Shown here: piece by piece, positions 33,942 to 45,849 of the stretch
How the letters are laid out: each line of letters begins with the position of its first letter
Position numbering within the stretch: the stretch's first letter is position 1
From: Boswellia sacra
Taxonomy: Eukaryota; Streptophyta; Magnoliopsida; Sapindales; Burseraceae
Direction: 5' to 3'
DNA: 64,000 bases
Assembly: GCA_013180625.2 (NCBI GenBank)
Contig: SNVD02002514.1
Coordinates: 1 to 64,000, forward strand
Notes under the pieces: model-generated
Databases searched by the model: none
What the model saw: only the letters and a program-made list of their open reading frames with translations
Told to the model about the DNA's origin: nothing
Position numbers and translations under genes: made by a program

Positions 33942-34511
33942 GGGCTTCGATGTCGAGCCATCTTCTGATTGGCTCACTCTACTTCATTGGGCTTCTCTTC
34001 ATCTTCAGGGCAGAAAGAATTTTGAGCATATCCTTGCACGTTTGGTCTTTTCTGCCGCGGTTTATTTTCTATGGTATGAGAGGAATGATCGTGTGTATCA
34101 GCAGCGTCATCGGACTTGTCGTCAAGTGATTGATGAGATTTTTACCTTGGTTCGCTCTCGGCTTCTAACCTTGGAGGACAAGTATGTGATCACTCCTCAA
34201 CTTCGTGCCATATGGGGTCTTCATCATTAGTTTGTTTTCTTGGACTTTATTTTGCTAGATTGGGCTAATGCGCCCTTTTGTTTTTATTGTTTGGGTGATC
34301 TTGGCTATGTTGTAGTTGGTTTTGGGCCTATGCGCAATCGTTTTGTCTGGGGCCTTTGACTTTATATTCTGTTTATTCGTTTGAAGCTTTTGGGCTTTGT
34401 TATTTCCTTTTGGACTTGTGAGTACTAAATACTCTTCTTGGGGTATGCCCCTCGTATATTGTACTATCTTTTTTCTTTTTATGTGAATAGTAATTTTTTC
34501 AAAAAAAAAAA
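33942..34511 (+). mobile_element. L1-type LINE 3' end, 5'-truncated
   Basis: The frame from about 33945 reads SSDWLTLLHWASLHLQG, then LVFSAAVYFLWYERNDRVYQ and VRSRLLTLEDKY, ending at 34230. This is the C-terminal zinc-binding tail of plant L1 ORF2 (zf-RVT region). It is followed by about 280 bp of 3' UTR containing CTTGGGGTATGCCCCTCG and a poly(A) tail at 34500-34511. 5' truncation is the usual outcome of target-primed reverse transcription. No RT domain remains. Confidence 0.82.
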
Positions 34512-35349
34512 AGACTTTGGTCATTGATGCAAAAGAAATTCCGGAGATTATGATTTTTGTGGTGTTTAATGGTCGCTAGCAGCTTATTTCTCAACAATGA
34601 TTACTGTTTTTTCTTTTTTAATTATAAAGAGTTTGAGAATAAAAAATAAAAAAGAAGAAATTTCAGCGAGGTCAGAAGATAGTTTAAGCAAAAATACTTG
34701 GCTGGGTTGGACAACCGATAGGAAGAGATGAAGACGATCGATGAAAGAGGGTTTGGAGAACCAATTGAGAAGAGAATCGAAGACGAGGAGAGGAGAGGAG
34801 AGAGAGGGAGCGATTTATTTTTGTTATTTTGATTAAAAATATGGTTATTAATTCTATTACTCTTTAAATTAGTCAATGAAAAATTGAAAAAATAGATAAA
34901 ATTAGTGGCCTTTACTAAAATATAGGCACTTCTTAAAAAATTTTGATGCCGTAGATACTTTGAACGTGAAATGTCTAAAATGCCCTGTATTCATTCATTG
35001 TTGAAAAGAAAGAAGAAAGAAACATCCGTCACTCATTCCTCCATTATCCGAAACACTCTTCAACACCTTTGTTTCATTTCATCTCATTGTTTAATCTTAG
35101 ATCTGAAGTTGAGCAACAAGGTAAGATAACTCTTTGTAATCTCTCTCTAAATAGCACAAGAATGTTGAAGTAAGTTGTATTGTTTTCATTATTTCTTGTT
35201 TTCATAGCTTTCAACCACATTTCAACCACATTATTTAGCTTAAAATAGGGATATGTATATGAACTAAGCTTAGACATAGTGCGATTTTTGCCAATATTTG
35301 CTGAAAATTGCAAATCGTAGAGAAAATCTGGTATCACAGGCGAGGAGGA

Positions 35350-35600
35350 AGAAGACTCGACGTAGTCGAGCGAGATTGCTCGACAAATATGTCGTGTGTT
35401 GGATAAATAAGACTGACGCTCGACATGTCGAAGGGTCATGTCGAGTGTCGATGGAGTGTGTCGAGGCTTTGGTCAAGTGTCGAGTTAGTGCGTTGAGTGG
35501 AGTGTCGAATGTGTCGATTGTCGGATATGTATTTTGTTTAGTTAGTGTGTCGAGTGTCGAGAGCGTCGAGCTAGATTCAGTCAAGATATGTCGAGCGTTT
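35350..35600 (+). repeat. left subterminal array of TCGAGTGTCG-type motifs
   Basis: GTCGAG, GTGTCGA and TGTCGAGTGTCGA variants occur more than a dozen times in 250 bp, about 480 bp inside the left terminus. The complementary motif (CGACACTCGA) is clustered near the right terminus at 42730-43470 and forms the minisatellite of the small relative at 59467-59993. Confidence 0.7.
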
Positions 35601-35639
35601 GGTTAGAATTGTCGTTCTTGTGACCTATTTAAGCAATTT

Positions 35640-38500
35640 CGTAATGATTTTTTGTCCACGACCTTATATGATATGTCTCTATCATACGGGATATGGAAAC
35701 TTTACGCATACTTATTACATACAATGGTTCTTGGATTATGCAAGAGAATGGTGGTTATTTGTACATCGGTGGGAGGGCAAAGCCATTGATAATTCGTAGC
35801 TGCATTACTTATAATGAGTGGGTTGACTATATTAATACTGAAATGGGTTGAGATCTTCGTAAGCATAACATAAGTTTAGAGGTTCAATTTGCTTTTAAAG
35901 GTGTTCCGCCATTGCTGACTCCTATTGAGACTGACAAAATGTTTGTTTTTTTCTACAACATTGTTTGGAGGACCAACAATCATATATACCATTAATTGTC
36001 AAAGTTGAAGATAAGGAAAAGCAAAGACAGAGGTCAGGATTGATGCAGTACGAAGGCGACAAAGTTCTTCTCATCCCTATTTGTTTCGTTCAGCAAGTGG
36101 AAGCAACCAATTAAGTGAGTAATGAGTCTACTCCTATTTGAGCATAACTATAATTGAATGATGACGTTGGCATTGACTTTGAGCAATATTCAGGGCATGC
36201 AGGGTATGAGTCAGTTGGGCTGTTATGTGAAAATGAAAAAGGGGTGGCCCGGTTAATGCCATTGAGATTAGTACGTCATCTCAATAGCATTAGAGAGTTT
36301 GAGAGTTTAGGCAATATTGATGTTAACAATACTAGTGATGATGTCAATGATGACGATGGTGGTGATGAAGATTATGATGATGGTAGTGATGATGTTAGTG
36401 AGCACGGTGACGACGAGAATGATAATTACACTATTCGTATTAAAGATTTGGGTGAGGGTATAAATGATTTTATTATTGATTGGCAGAATGTAGACGGTTC
36501 ACATTTTGATAATGATGAACAGACGGAGATTTTGAATGATGTGAACCAAGATATGCCGTTTACCATTCCTTCTCCAATTCACTCCACACCTACTCCTTCA
36601 CTATATAAAAATCAGCAAGATCCGGTGTTGAATAATGAGCCGAGAATGGATGCAAATTCTATACATCAAGAAGCTAATTTGGGCTCTGAAAATGACAACC
36701 GTTGGACTAGCACATTTAGGTGGATGCCGCCTGTTATGCATTCATCATTCGCAGTTGACGATGATGCTTCATCATTTATAGTTGATGGGATTGAGGTTGC
36801 AATTAGACAGATGTTTAACAGCAAAATCGAGCTTCATGAGAAGTTATCAAATTTGGCATTAAGACACAACTTTCAATTCAAGGTGAGAAACTCCAACGCA
36901 ACAAGGTTTGAGGTTGTATGTCATGTTGAATCTTGTAAATGGCGTTTATGTGCCATAAAGTAGTCGATTCACATTTCTTCCAAGTGAAAAAGTATATAAG
37001 AACCATCACACATGTTTCAAAGGCGGACTTCACCCAAATCACAAACAGGCAACTGCACATGTTATTGGTAAACATATTAAGAGCAAATTCAGGCATCAAG
37101 AATATACCATCCGAAAGATATTATGCTTGATGTTCAGGAGTCATTAGGTGTTAATATCATATACAACAAGGCATTGAGGGCAAAAGAGGCAGCTTTGCAA
37201 GAACTTCACAGATCTCACGAGGAATCATTCACACTACTCCCCTAGTATATGTACATGATTGAGAAAGCAAACCAGGGGACCAAAATGACTTTAGAAACTG
37301 ATGACAATAAACATTTCATATACTTTTTCATGAGCATAGGGGCCTTTATTACCGGATTTACATCATCAATTAGGCCAGTTATCGCGGTTGATGGATCTTT
37401 TCTGAAAGAGAAATATAGAGGTACAATGTTTTTGGTTTCTTGTATAGATGAAAATAAACTAATATACCCATTGGCATTTGGAGTTGGGCATTATGAAAAT
37501 GATGACTCGTGAAACTGGTTCATGAGACAGTTGCGTGATCATGTAGTACGAAATGTCCGAGATCTTGTTTTTATTTATGACCGTCATCGTAGCATTGAAC
37601 GAGCTATTGTAAAAGTTTTTCCTCATGCACTGCATGGATTGTGCACTCATCATTTGAAAGGTAACTTGAAGGCCACGTTCAAGGACAAGACTTTGTTGAA
37701 TATATACTCCCGAGCTACAAGGACATATCACTATGCTGATTTTAACATCATATGCGGCAAATTGAATCATATATGCTCACAGTCGCAATTTATCTTCAAG
37801 AGATTGGAGTTGATAAATGGGCACGTTCATAGTTTCATGACTGACAGTATAACATTGACAACAAATATTGCTAAGTCGATAAACAACTGCTTGCGACATG
37901 CGCGATTCCTTCTGGTTACATTGTTAACAGATTATTATCGGGTGAACTTGCAGCAATGGTTCTAAGAAGCGTCGAGAGTTATTCACTAACTCAGAATTAC
38001 ATCTCTCGTTGTGGGCTAACAAGTTGATGGACGTTTAAAGGAGGGCAAACGTATGAGAGTTACTGGTATCTCTCTTACTATGTATTAAGTGAGAGGCAAC
38101 GACCTCGTCAACGTCGTTGACATGCACCTCAGATATGCACGTGTAGGGTGTTTGATCTTGACCAGCTTCCGTGTACACATGTATTAGCTGTTTGCAAACG
38201 TATGAACCTACTGAGGTGCCATGATTATTGTGCCCATTGATATACAACTGAAACATTAATACATGCATATTCTCTACCAGTTGTTCCTGTTGGAGTTAGT
38301 GAGGATTGGATGGTTCCTGAGGAGGTATGCAGCAAACTGGTTCTATTACCAGTCATGAGTAGACCAGCAGGTTGTCCTCGGAGGAAACGAATCCCTTCCG
38401 TCAATGAGTCTAGTTCGTCTCAAATTACGGGCAGTGTGGAAGTTCCGGGCACAATCGTCAAACTTGCTGAAACCCAGTTCCACTTGATGCTGTTGTAGGG
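35640..38500 (+). pseudogene. mudrA-like: MURA-type Mutator transposase, several stops and frameshifts
   Basis: MURA cuts and joins Mutator-type DNA elements in the nucleus. Recognisable parts in order: an N-terminal region (35800-36110); an acidic Asp-rich segment and a MuDR DNA-binding domain with VCHVESCKWRL ending at a stop at 36961; the MULE DDE domain from about 37370 (VIAVDGSFLKEKYRGTMFLV with the first Asp, FIYDRHRSIERAI with the second, then LCTHHLKGN, and LTTNIAKSINNCLRHAR); and a SWIM zinc finger (CTCRVFDLDQLPCTH, 38136-38180). Stops lie at 36961, 37242, 37510 and 37963, among others, and the region expected to hold the catalytic Glu/WxxA motif is eroded. The copy cannot make an active protein. 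Confidence 0.88.
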
Positions 38501-38634
38501 GTGCGACATTACAGGGGATGATGTCTGTCAAATGTACACAACAAGTATTTTTCTCTATGTAATATTATTGGTTTGCTCTATGCGATGTAGTGTATTTATA
38601 TAATTCCATTAGAGGCTATTTCAAATGACTAAAC

Positions 38635-38776
38635 TTTCATTTATGTGCTTTTGTCAATTTATAAAATATTCATGTATGAAACATTCATTTATATGCTTTG
38701 TCAATGTATAAAACATTGATGTATGAAACACGAATTTATGTGCTTTGTCAATGAATTAAACATTCATGTATGAAAT
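38635..38776. repeat. three tandem copies of a roughly 48-bp repeat
   Basis: TTTATGTGCTTT(T)GTCAAT ... ATTCATGTATGAAA recurs at about 38640, 38689 and 38736, between the convergent transposase and protease genes of the Mutator-like element. Confidence 0.75.
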
Positions 38777-39049
38777 GTATCTGACGAAATACATGTTTGT
38801 ACCAATACATCCAAAAAAAAAATGTATTTACATTATTTCATACTGACCTTTTCACTTGACTATATAAGTACATATGCCTATACATGAAAAAAAAAATGTC
38901 CTAGTAGACAAAATGTGTAACTATACAAAAATGTGTAAATAAACAAAAATGTGTATCACTACAAAAAATGTGTAACATGTAGCAAAAAATCATGGGACAA
39001 TACCTCTACCTCTACCATGCATGACACAAAATCATTGTATAGTTGTGCA

Positions 39050-42000
39050 GGGCTACAACTCAACATTGGCAAGCCCCGTGGCAGTCGATACGGCCTCCTC
39101 TGCCTGTGGAAGAACGCAATAAGCCTAAAGCTGTAATGCCATTCTTGATCGAAGTGTCTCGTCCGTGAATGCCTTAATGTTTGCCAATGGAACGCCCCCT
39201 GCTAAAAGCTCCATGAACTTCAAATAATACACGTCGCATGCTCCTCCTTCAGCCTCCTGCTGTGGTATCTCAGACGAATCCTCGATGCGCTCAATGTCAT
39301 ACGAGGTTGTGGAGTAGTCAGAAAGACCATAAACCTTCATTGACACCATATGTGGTATCATCTCTGTCAGGCACCGGATTATATCTCTTATTGTGTCGGT
39401 GGAATTGTATGCAATATATGAGTCATCTATGACTATCACATAGTGATTCAAATCCACCTCGGCTGCCACCCACTGTTCGCTCCTGATGTTAACTGGGACA
39501 TAGAACTGAAAAGAAAATTGACAACATGGAAATCAGTCACAACATTTTGATTAAAACAACACATACTAATACATTGAATATAAATGGACTCACTATGTCC
39601 ACATCAATCCATGGTCGTCCAACGAGGGGCATCTCCCCAAGGAGAAATTGGACAATATCTGACTCGTTCACCTAGTCAATATCATCCAATTTGTTCGAGA
39701 ATTGTGTCCACAACGACTGAACTTTTAACTGCAATTTCATGAGTATGGTTAGCTAATTCTCGAACAGGCACAAGTATGGAATCACAAATATACTATAATT
39801 TCATATATTTTGCAAATACATACGCAGAAAGTTGTGTCCAGAAAAGTAAACCTCTAGACAACACCTACGCCCATATATCGAGCTCTACAGCGTAATGTCC
39901 ACAAGTAGCTGTCAATATACTGCATATAGTAATAGTAATCAATAAATATTACGATAGTATATTGTTCAAGAGGAGACAACAAGGAGTGAAACAAACCTTA
40001 GATGCAAGCCACTAGGTCGACGTGGTCAACATGACGAAGAACTCACGGCCAGCAAGGCAGATGCCCAAGTCAGCATTGCCCGACGCCTCACTTATCCACG
40101 TATCGAAGCTAATGCAATCAGCATTTGGTGTGGGGGCATGTGGGTCAAATAGTAGAACTCAAGTCCACAGGAGCCTATCAGATACATTGTCTGAATCCCG
40201 TGACACCGCCTCCTAACATGGTAAAGTGGGCTCCTTCGCGGGCTGAACAACTGGACCCTCTACGGGCTAAACAACCAGGTCCTCTAGCTATACGTGTGGA
40301 ACATCAGAGGCTATCTCATGTGGCACAACCCTTCGCTCTCTTTCTACCCGAGGGACTGACGAAGAGGCTCCATTTATACTTTCTTGGAAATAGTCGTCGA
40401 CCTCGAAGGGAAACGAAGCCTGTGGGAGCAGCATCGACGGCACGAACACTCGTGTCCACAAGTTCAGGTTCTTTTGCCTCCTGACCGTCATCGTCATCGC
40501 CCATACCATCATCCGAATCCTGTATTACAGCAAATCATCACGACGGGTTAAGTGTTGACATCATGAAAATCATTAATAACGTTATTAATTTGTGCGACAT
40601 ACCATGGCATCGTATCCAAAATAGCCACCCAGTAGCACAATAGCCTGACGTAGAAGTACAATCTCCCCTCGCATATCCTTGTTCTCCGCTTGTAACATAG
40701 TTATCTCCTCCCGAAGTCCTACAAGCTCACGCAAAACTGTGCTCTCGAACCCATCATAAAATGGTTGCGCCTGTATATCATTATTCACAATCAACATGAG
40801 AAACCAACCAATTAGTAATGTAAACAAAAAAGTATACGAAGGTAAATTTTCAATATATACCTTCAAACTGGAAGGGACATCACGTATAGGAGGGGAAATG
40901 TCACGGTAGGTGGTCGCGCGAGCCGAATGAGGAACCGAATTGCCTGCAGGACCATAGCTATCGAACGTAGTGGGTGCAGGAATGATGGGGGGAGCAGCAG
41001 ACGGAGACCGCACCCGATCATCTGGTAGACCTGCTCTGTCGATGACTGGCCCCACATCAGGTCTATCGACAGAGCTATGTCCAACGAGATGAGTTCCTGA
41101 TGGATCCTCATGACCATAACTCTCGTATGCGGGAGGTGTAGGACTAAGGGGAGAAACGGGCGACGGAGACTTCACCCGATCATCTTGAGGATTGACTGTA
41201 TCAATGACTGGTCCCACGTTAGGTCTAATAGGGGAACTCTGACCAGGAGGAGGTGGAGTTGATGGATCCCCTATGGGAAGTGGCTCAATCCTCTTATCGG
41301 GCAGCAAAGGAGCATCCACAGATGCCGCCCATGCTACATGTGCATCTCTCCAGATGCCAACTACTGCAGCAAGCCTAATGTACCAATCAGTGGTCTGCTA
41401 TGCCTAAGATGGCTCCAAAACAATGAGTGGATGAGCCTACATCATCACATAAGCCATCAAATTAAACAGTGATTCGCTGTGACCGATAACAGGAAAAACA
41501 ATTAGTGGAACCTAACATACCCTCCTCCTAACCAACATGAATGACGTTTGACGATGTCCTCTGACGAGGTTTTTTGTGTCTCCCACTTCAACAAGCGCGG
41601 TATCTTTTTCGCAAACACTCCGTCCGCTTACCCATATGTTATGCCAATGTACAGCACGGCCTCGTACAACCAAACCTTAATAACATAATGTTTTTTTAGT
41701 AACAATAGATATTTCAAAATGTAATTCAAAGAAACTAATAAACACGTCCAACATTTGTTTTTCAGTATGTACCTGAATAGTATGGGCACCCTTCTAAATT
41801 ATATGTCTCGGAATACTTCCCTTTCCCCATCGTCTTCATCTTCTCCACTTTTGCTCGTTTCTTATACTTTTTGGACCTCCCATCCAAAGCTTTTTTCATC
41901 TTTTAAGTGTCTTATCATAAGACACGGAGCCCAATGGATAATCGTTAAAACTATCCAATGTGTTGACAAAATTCAACCACTTACGGGAGACATATCGGCA

Positions 42001-42653
42001 TCGATCCTATCCCATGAAAAACTGCTCAAACCCGTAATGTAAGGCCAGCTTTACAACATCTACCTCTGGCATAGCTGACACATTTAATGTTCAATGTCTC
42101 GGATAGAAATGCATGAGATCCATGTCCTGACCCCCAAAGTATGTATCCAACAAATGACACGGATTCAAGACATTGGGTATTGGTGGCACGGGCATAGCAA
42201 ATTTCAAACTGGTCACCAAACTGAAGTCGTGGGCAGAAAAAAGTCTTCTTGGAAAGAAGAAAAAAACATACGAAGCCAATAATAGTTAAAAAAACAAAAA
42301 CAAAACTACAACGATCAAATGCTAAAAAATAAAATTAGTTAACTACATTGTAGTTCAAGCACCATATTTTTACCTTCAATAAAGAATCACATCTCTTCAT
42401 CGTACCCCACTGTGTTAACCTCCTACTCAAGCACATTGTACACCAACTGAGACAGAAAAGACAACTTCCAAATGTCTAAGAGAAACCCAAAACATGTATT
42501 ACGAAACATGTTTTGTTGTCTCTCATTCATGTTCGCAAGAATCCATTCTATACAATCCATACTGGCTAAGTTTGTGACAATCGCATGGCAGTGCTCACTA
42601 TACGGAGTCTTCAAGGTGAAGGAGAGTCCAAATTCATTTGCTATTTGCTTCAA
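39050..42653 (-). pseudogene. DUF1985 - Pro-rich - Ulp1 (C48) protease gene of the Mutator-like element
   Basis: Ulp1-like C48 peptidases cleave SUMO-type modifiers; their role in plant MULEs is unknown. From 42653 downwards: NMFRNTCFGFLLDIWKLSF and FSLVTSLKFAMPVPP with LLDTYFGG and VVKLALHYGFEQFF (DUF1985), interrupted by stops near 42423 and 42386. Then 41319-40585, a Pro-rich frame with an internal duplication (RPNVGPVID / RPDVGPVID) and a likely 90-bp intron at 40771-40860 (GT-AG). Finally 39515-39125, the C48 catalytic part: VPVNIRSEQWVAAEVDL, VIDDS and IPQQEAEGGACDVYYLKFME with the nucleophile Cys. The residue before Trp is Gln where C48 enzymes have the catalytic His. Exon borders are mostly unresolved. 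Confidence 0.8.
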
Positions 42654-42729
42654 CTACAAAAAAAAAAAGAGTACGTTATAGTTAAATATGATGGAAAAAA
42701 GGCAAAAAATAATGCTAAAACAAACAATT

Positions 42730-43470
42730 TGTCAAAACACTCGACATAACTCTACGGAACACGACACACTCGATAAAGCTCGAATAAAGAAATCGACGCT
42801 CGATGAACTCCATCGAGTGTCCGAAGAAACTTATGCCGAATTCCTGGAATCGACATATGCGAGTAAGAAGATCCAACTATACGACTTTGTCGGATGTCGG
42901 CCTCGTCAAGTGTCAGATTCAGAATCCGACAAAGTGTACTCTTCGGATTCGTCTCCTTGACTTTGAGTCACGCCGGATTTTCTATCCGACAATTGTTGGT
43001 TTCACATTAACCGACAACGGCATCCGAAGCCTATGAAACTGACACTCAATGTCATAATTACATGTTGTCGAGCGTCAGAGACATTGTTTTGGTGCACCAG
43101 ATGTCGGTTTACATGAAACCGACACTCGATGTCGTCTATGTAAAAGCCTTGATGGCGAGTATCGGTTGCGGCATCCGACAGGACTCCACACATTTCGTCG
43201 ACAAAACTATTTTCACTTTCATCGATGTTGGTTTCATATTAACCGACAACTGACTCCAAAGCCATAAAATCGACACTCGACATTCCCAATTACATCTTTG
43301 TCAAGTATTGGATATATGGTTTCGATACATCCAGATGTCAGTTTACACGAAATCGACACTTGATGTCTTCGTAAATGCCCTAATGGCGAGCGTCGATTGA
43401 TGCATCCGACGGGACTCGACACATTATGTCGAGTGTCGAGCGAAGACCGACACTCGCCATCATCTACGTA
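42730..43470 (+). repeat. right subterminal array of CGACACTCGA-type motifs
   Basis: CACTCGA, CGACACTCGATG, TCGAGTGTC and CCGACA occur repeatedly over about 740 bp, organised partly as longer imperfect repeats of roughly 180 bp (GTTTCACATTAACCGACAAC near 42997 and GTTTCATATTAACCGACAAC near 43230). Confidence 0.7.
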
Positions 43471-44434
43471 GCGACGAAACGCGTTGGTTTTCACTATTTT
43501 TACACACATCAAACTAAAAAAGTATCCAAATCACACTTCATTTAGCCCACAAACACAGAAAAAGTACAAAATATGATTGGAAACTCAAATCCCAAATTCA
43601 AAATCCCTAAATCTAGCATAAATCTCTAATTAATTCAAATGTATAAATTTTCTATATACATCTCTATTCCTTCGAGTTATGCCTAATCTAAACATTATTT
43701 TCAATCTGCATAAGGTGAATATCACTTCAAATGATCATGAAAACAAGCAAAAAATAAAAAATACTAACTTACCCGAACCGAATGCTCTTGCTTCTCTCAT
43801 CGTTCATCTTGCTTCTATTCTCAAAGGTTCCAAATGGTGAATAGAGTTATTGTTATATGTTCACGGTGCTGCGTTTCGGACTGTTAGCTTCGACGGTGTC
43901 GAGGGGTATTGGAAGCTCAACAACAGACGACTATGGAATAGGAAGAGATAAGTGGAGGGAAGAGAGAAATAAAGAGTGTTAGGAATAAATTGAATTACTA
44001 ATGGCATTTTAGTCATTTTACGTTTAAAGTGTCCATTGCATCAAAAGTTTTCAGGATGTGCCTATATTTCAGTAAATGCCCCTAATTTTGTCTATTTTTT
44101 CAATTTCCTATTAGTCAAACTCTAAAAAAGGGTATTTTCGTCTATTTTTGGTCTGTTGGGGTTAGATAACTGTTAGACTTATTTTTTTGTCAGGTTTGAT
44201 GCTCACTGGGCGACAATAATCGATTTTTTAAAGTAAATGTGGGGGATAAATGTCATTATCCCTTTATTAAAAAAATTTTATTTTTACTATCTAATGAACA
44301 TTCTATAAATTGTACGTAGATATAAAATTACTCAAGTTTTTATCATATAATCAAATTGTCTAAATGGGTGTTTTAATTTCTTAATATTGAATTTGGTTAA
44401 CAATCATTATTATTTATTATTAGAATGTTACTAC

Positions 44435-44700
44435 TTATAAAAGCCCGTAAAAATGTCCCAGATTACCTTTATATTTTACGAAATTATCATATAAAAACAC
44501 GTTTTTTTAATTTGTATAAATGACAATCCTACTTTTTCAAAAAGTTACATGAGCTACCCTTTTCTTAGTTTGGACGTTTGATGACATCAGTTTCCCATTC
44601 AAAATCTCTACAATTACTAATTTACCCTTAACCTTAGCTTATTATGAAAATGAAGAATTTTTTGGCTAGCTAGGATTCAAACATAGGACCTAGAGAAAAT
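44435..44700. mobile_element. isolated Mutator-like left terminus remnant
   Basis: AAAGCCCGTAAAAATGTCCC, then ACATGAGCTACCCTTTTCTTAG and GACGTTTGATGACATCAG follow the same layout as the termini at 20994 and 24748. A tRNA-like patch (AGGATTCAAACATAGGACC) follows near 44670. No partner end was found. Confidence 0.4.
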
Positions 44701-45530
44701 CTTCTGCATTTCCACCATGCCAAGCATTAACTTTTAAGATAACATTCACAAGATATTTTATTTATTTTTCAACTTGATATTTTAAAAAAAACAAAAAAAT
44801 TAAAGACACCAAGCCAGTTATCCACAACCATGCATTTAGAACACCACCAGAAACACCAAAGAAACTGAGATATGCTTTACAAATTCTATACAACCTATTA
44901 AAATGATATGAGTCTATTTGATAAAAACGTATTTTGAATTTAATATTATCGGATCGGTTGTTAATATGTTAAAAAAAAAAAACCCATTTAATATTAGACC
45001 ATATTTAAGTTTATCATATAAAAAACTGTTTCACCCGTTTAATACGTTAATATTAAAGATAATTTAATAAATTTTTTATGATAAATAAAAATTAATAAAA
45101 TATAACAAATTATAGTATTATTTCTTGGGTATGTACGAGTATAACATTTTGATGAAAATATAAATAAGAAACTCATAGAATGTTCTATTTTATTTTTAGA
45201 AATCACTCAATAATTAGATATTTTAATTATTTATCTTAAATATGCTTTAGATAAAATATTAGATATAAAACTTTATTTATATTTTAGTATTATATTAAAT
45301 TTAGATATTTTAATATATTTTAAAATATTTATTAAATATTAAATATCTAAACTATTAATTATGTTTATGTTTAAAAATTTATACAGTTAATAGATTAAAT
45401 TAACAGTTGAATTTTGATTTCAAAACTTAGGCCCAATAAATAAAAAAAATTAAATTTAAATTAATATAATTTAATACTGCACCCATATAAAACGACACGT
45501 AATCACACTAACACAGCGACGAGATCATTT
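44700..45530. other. no gene seen
   Basis: AT-rich intergenic sequence with no recognisable gene or bounded repeat. Confidence 0.5.
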
Positions 45531-45537
45531 ACCGGAT

Positions 45538-45834
45538 CTAAACCGAGAGGCGAAGGGTCGAGGAAGAGAAGACTCTGTAGCACTCTAATGCTTCCTCAAA
45601 ATAACCTCCTTCAACAAACCCATTAATCAAGGCAGTCCAAGAAATCATGTCTCTTTGAGGCAATTCATTGAACACATTAACTACAGACTCAATCTTCTCA
45701 TTCCTCGTACACCGATCCATCCTTGTATTCCCAGAAAATAATAGATAACACAAAAAACAGGCGTCTAAGTTTTCAATATTTGAAATAAAACGAACACACC
45801 ACAACAGTAACTTAACACTCCAACATTTCAACAC
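45538..45834 (-). pseudogene. PPR gene fragment, about one repeat
   Basis: A 98-codon minus-strand frame contains VVNVFNELPQRDMISWTALI followed by NGFVEGGYFEEALECY, a clear PLS-type PPR unit. The sequence before it (CWSVKLLLWCVRF) and after it (VFSSSTLRLSV) is not PPR-like, and no further repeats follow on either side. It may be a transposon-captured or truncation-derived fragment of a PPR gene. It is not a copy of the PPR gene at 28577, whose corresponding phrases differ. Confidence 0.55.
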
Positions 45835-45849
45835 AAACCTTCACTTTAT

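Larger units (their letters stand above)
34877..44109. mobile_element. 9.2-kb Mutator-like element with MURA and Ulp1-protease genes (decayed)
   Basis: The termini match in inverted orientation over about 110 bp (left TGAAAAATTGAAAAAATAGA; right, reversed, AGGAAATTGAAAAAATAGA, then ATATAGGCAC in both). A perfect 9-bp duplication ATTAGTCAA flanks it (34868-34876, 44110-44118). Inside are a MURA transposase remnant (plus) and, convergent to it, a DUF1985/Ulp1 peptidase remnant (minus). This content matches plant MULEs of the Ulp1-carrying type (Kaonashi/KI-like). Both subterminal regions carry TCGAGTGTCG-type motif arrays. Confidence 0.9.

Noticed and set aside
36154..36963. Independent gene for an acidic protein
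   Set aside because: The Asp-rich frame ends in the MuDR DNA-binding domain and is continuous with the decayed transposase, so it is part of that pseudogene.
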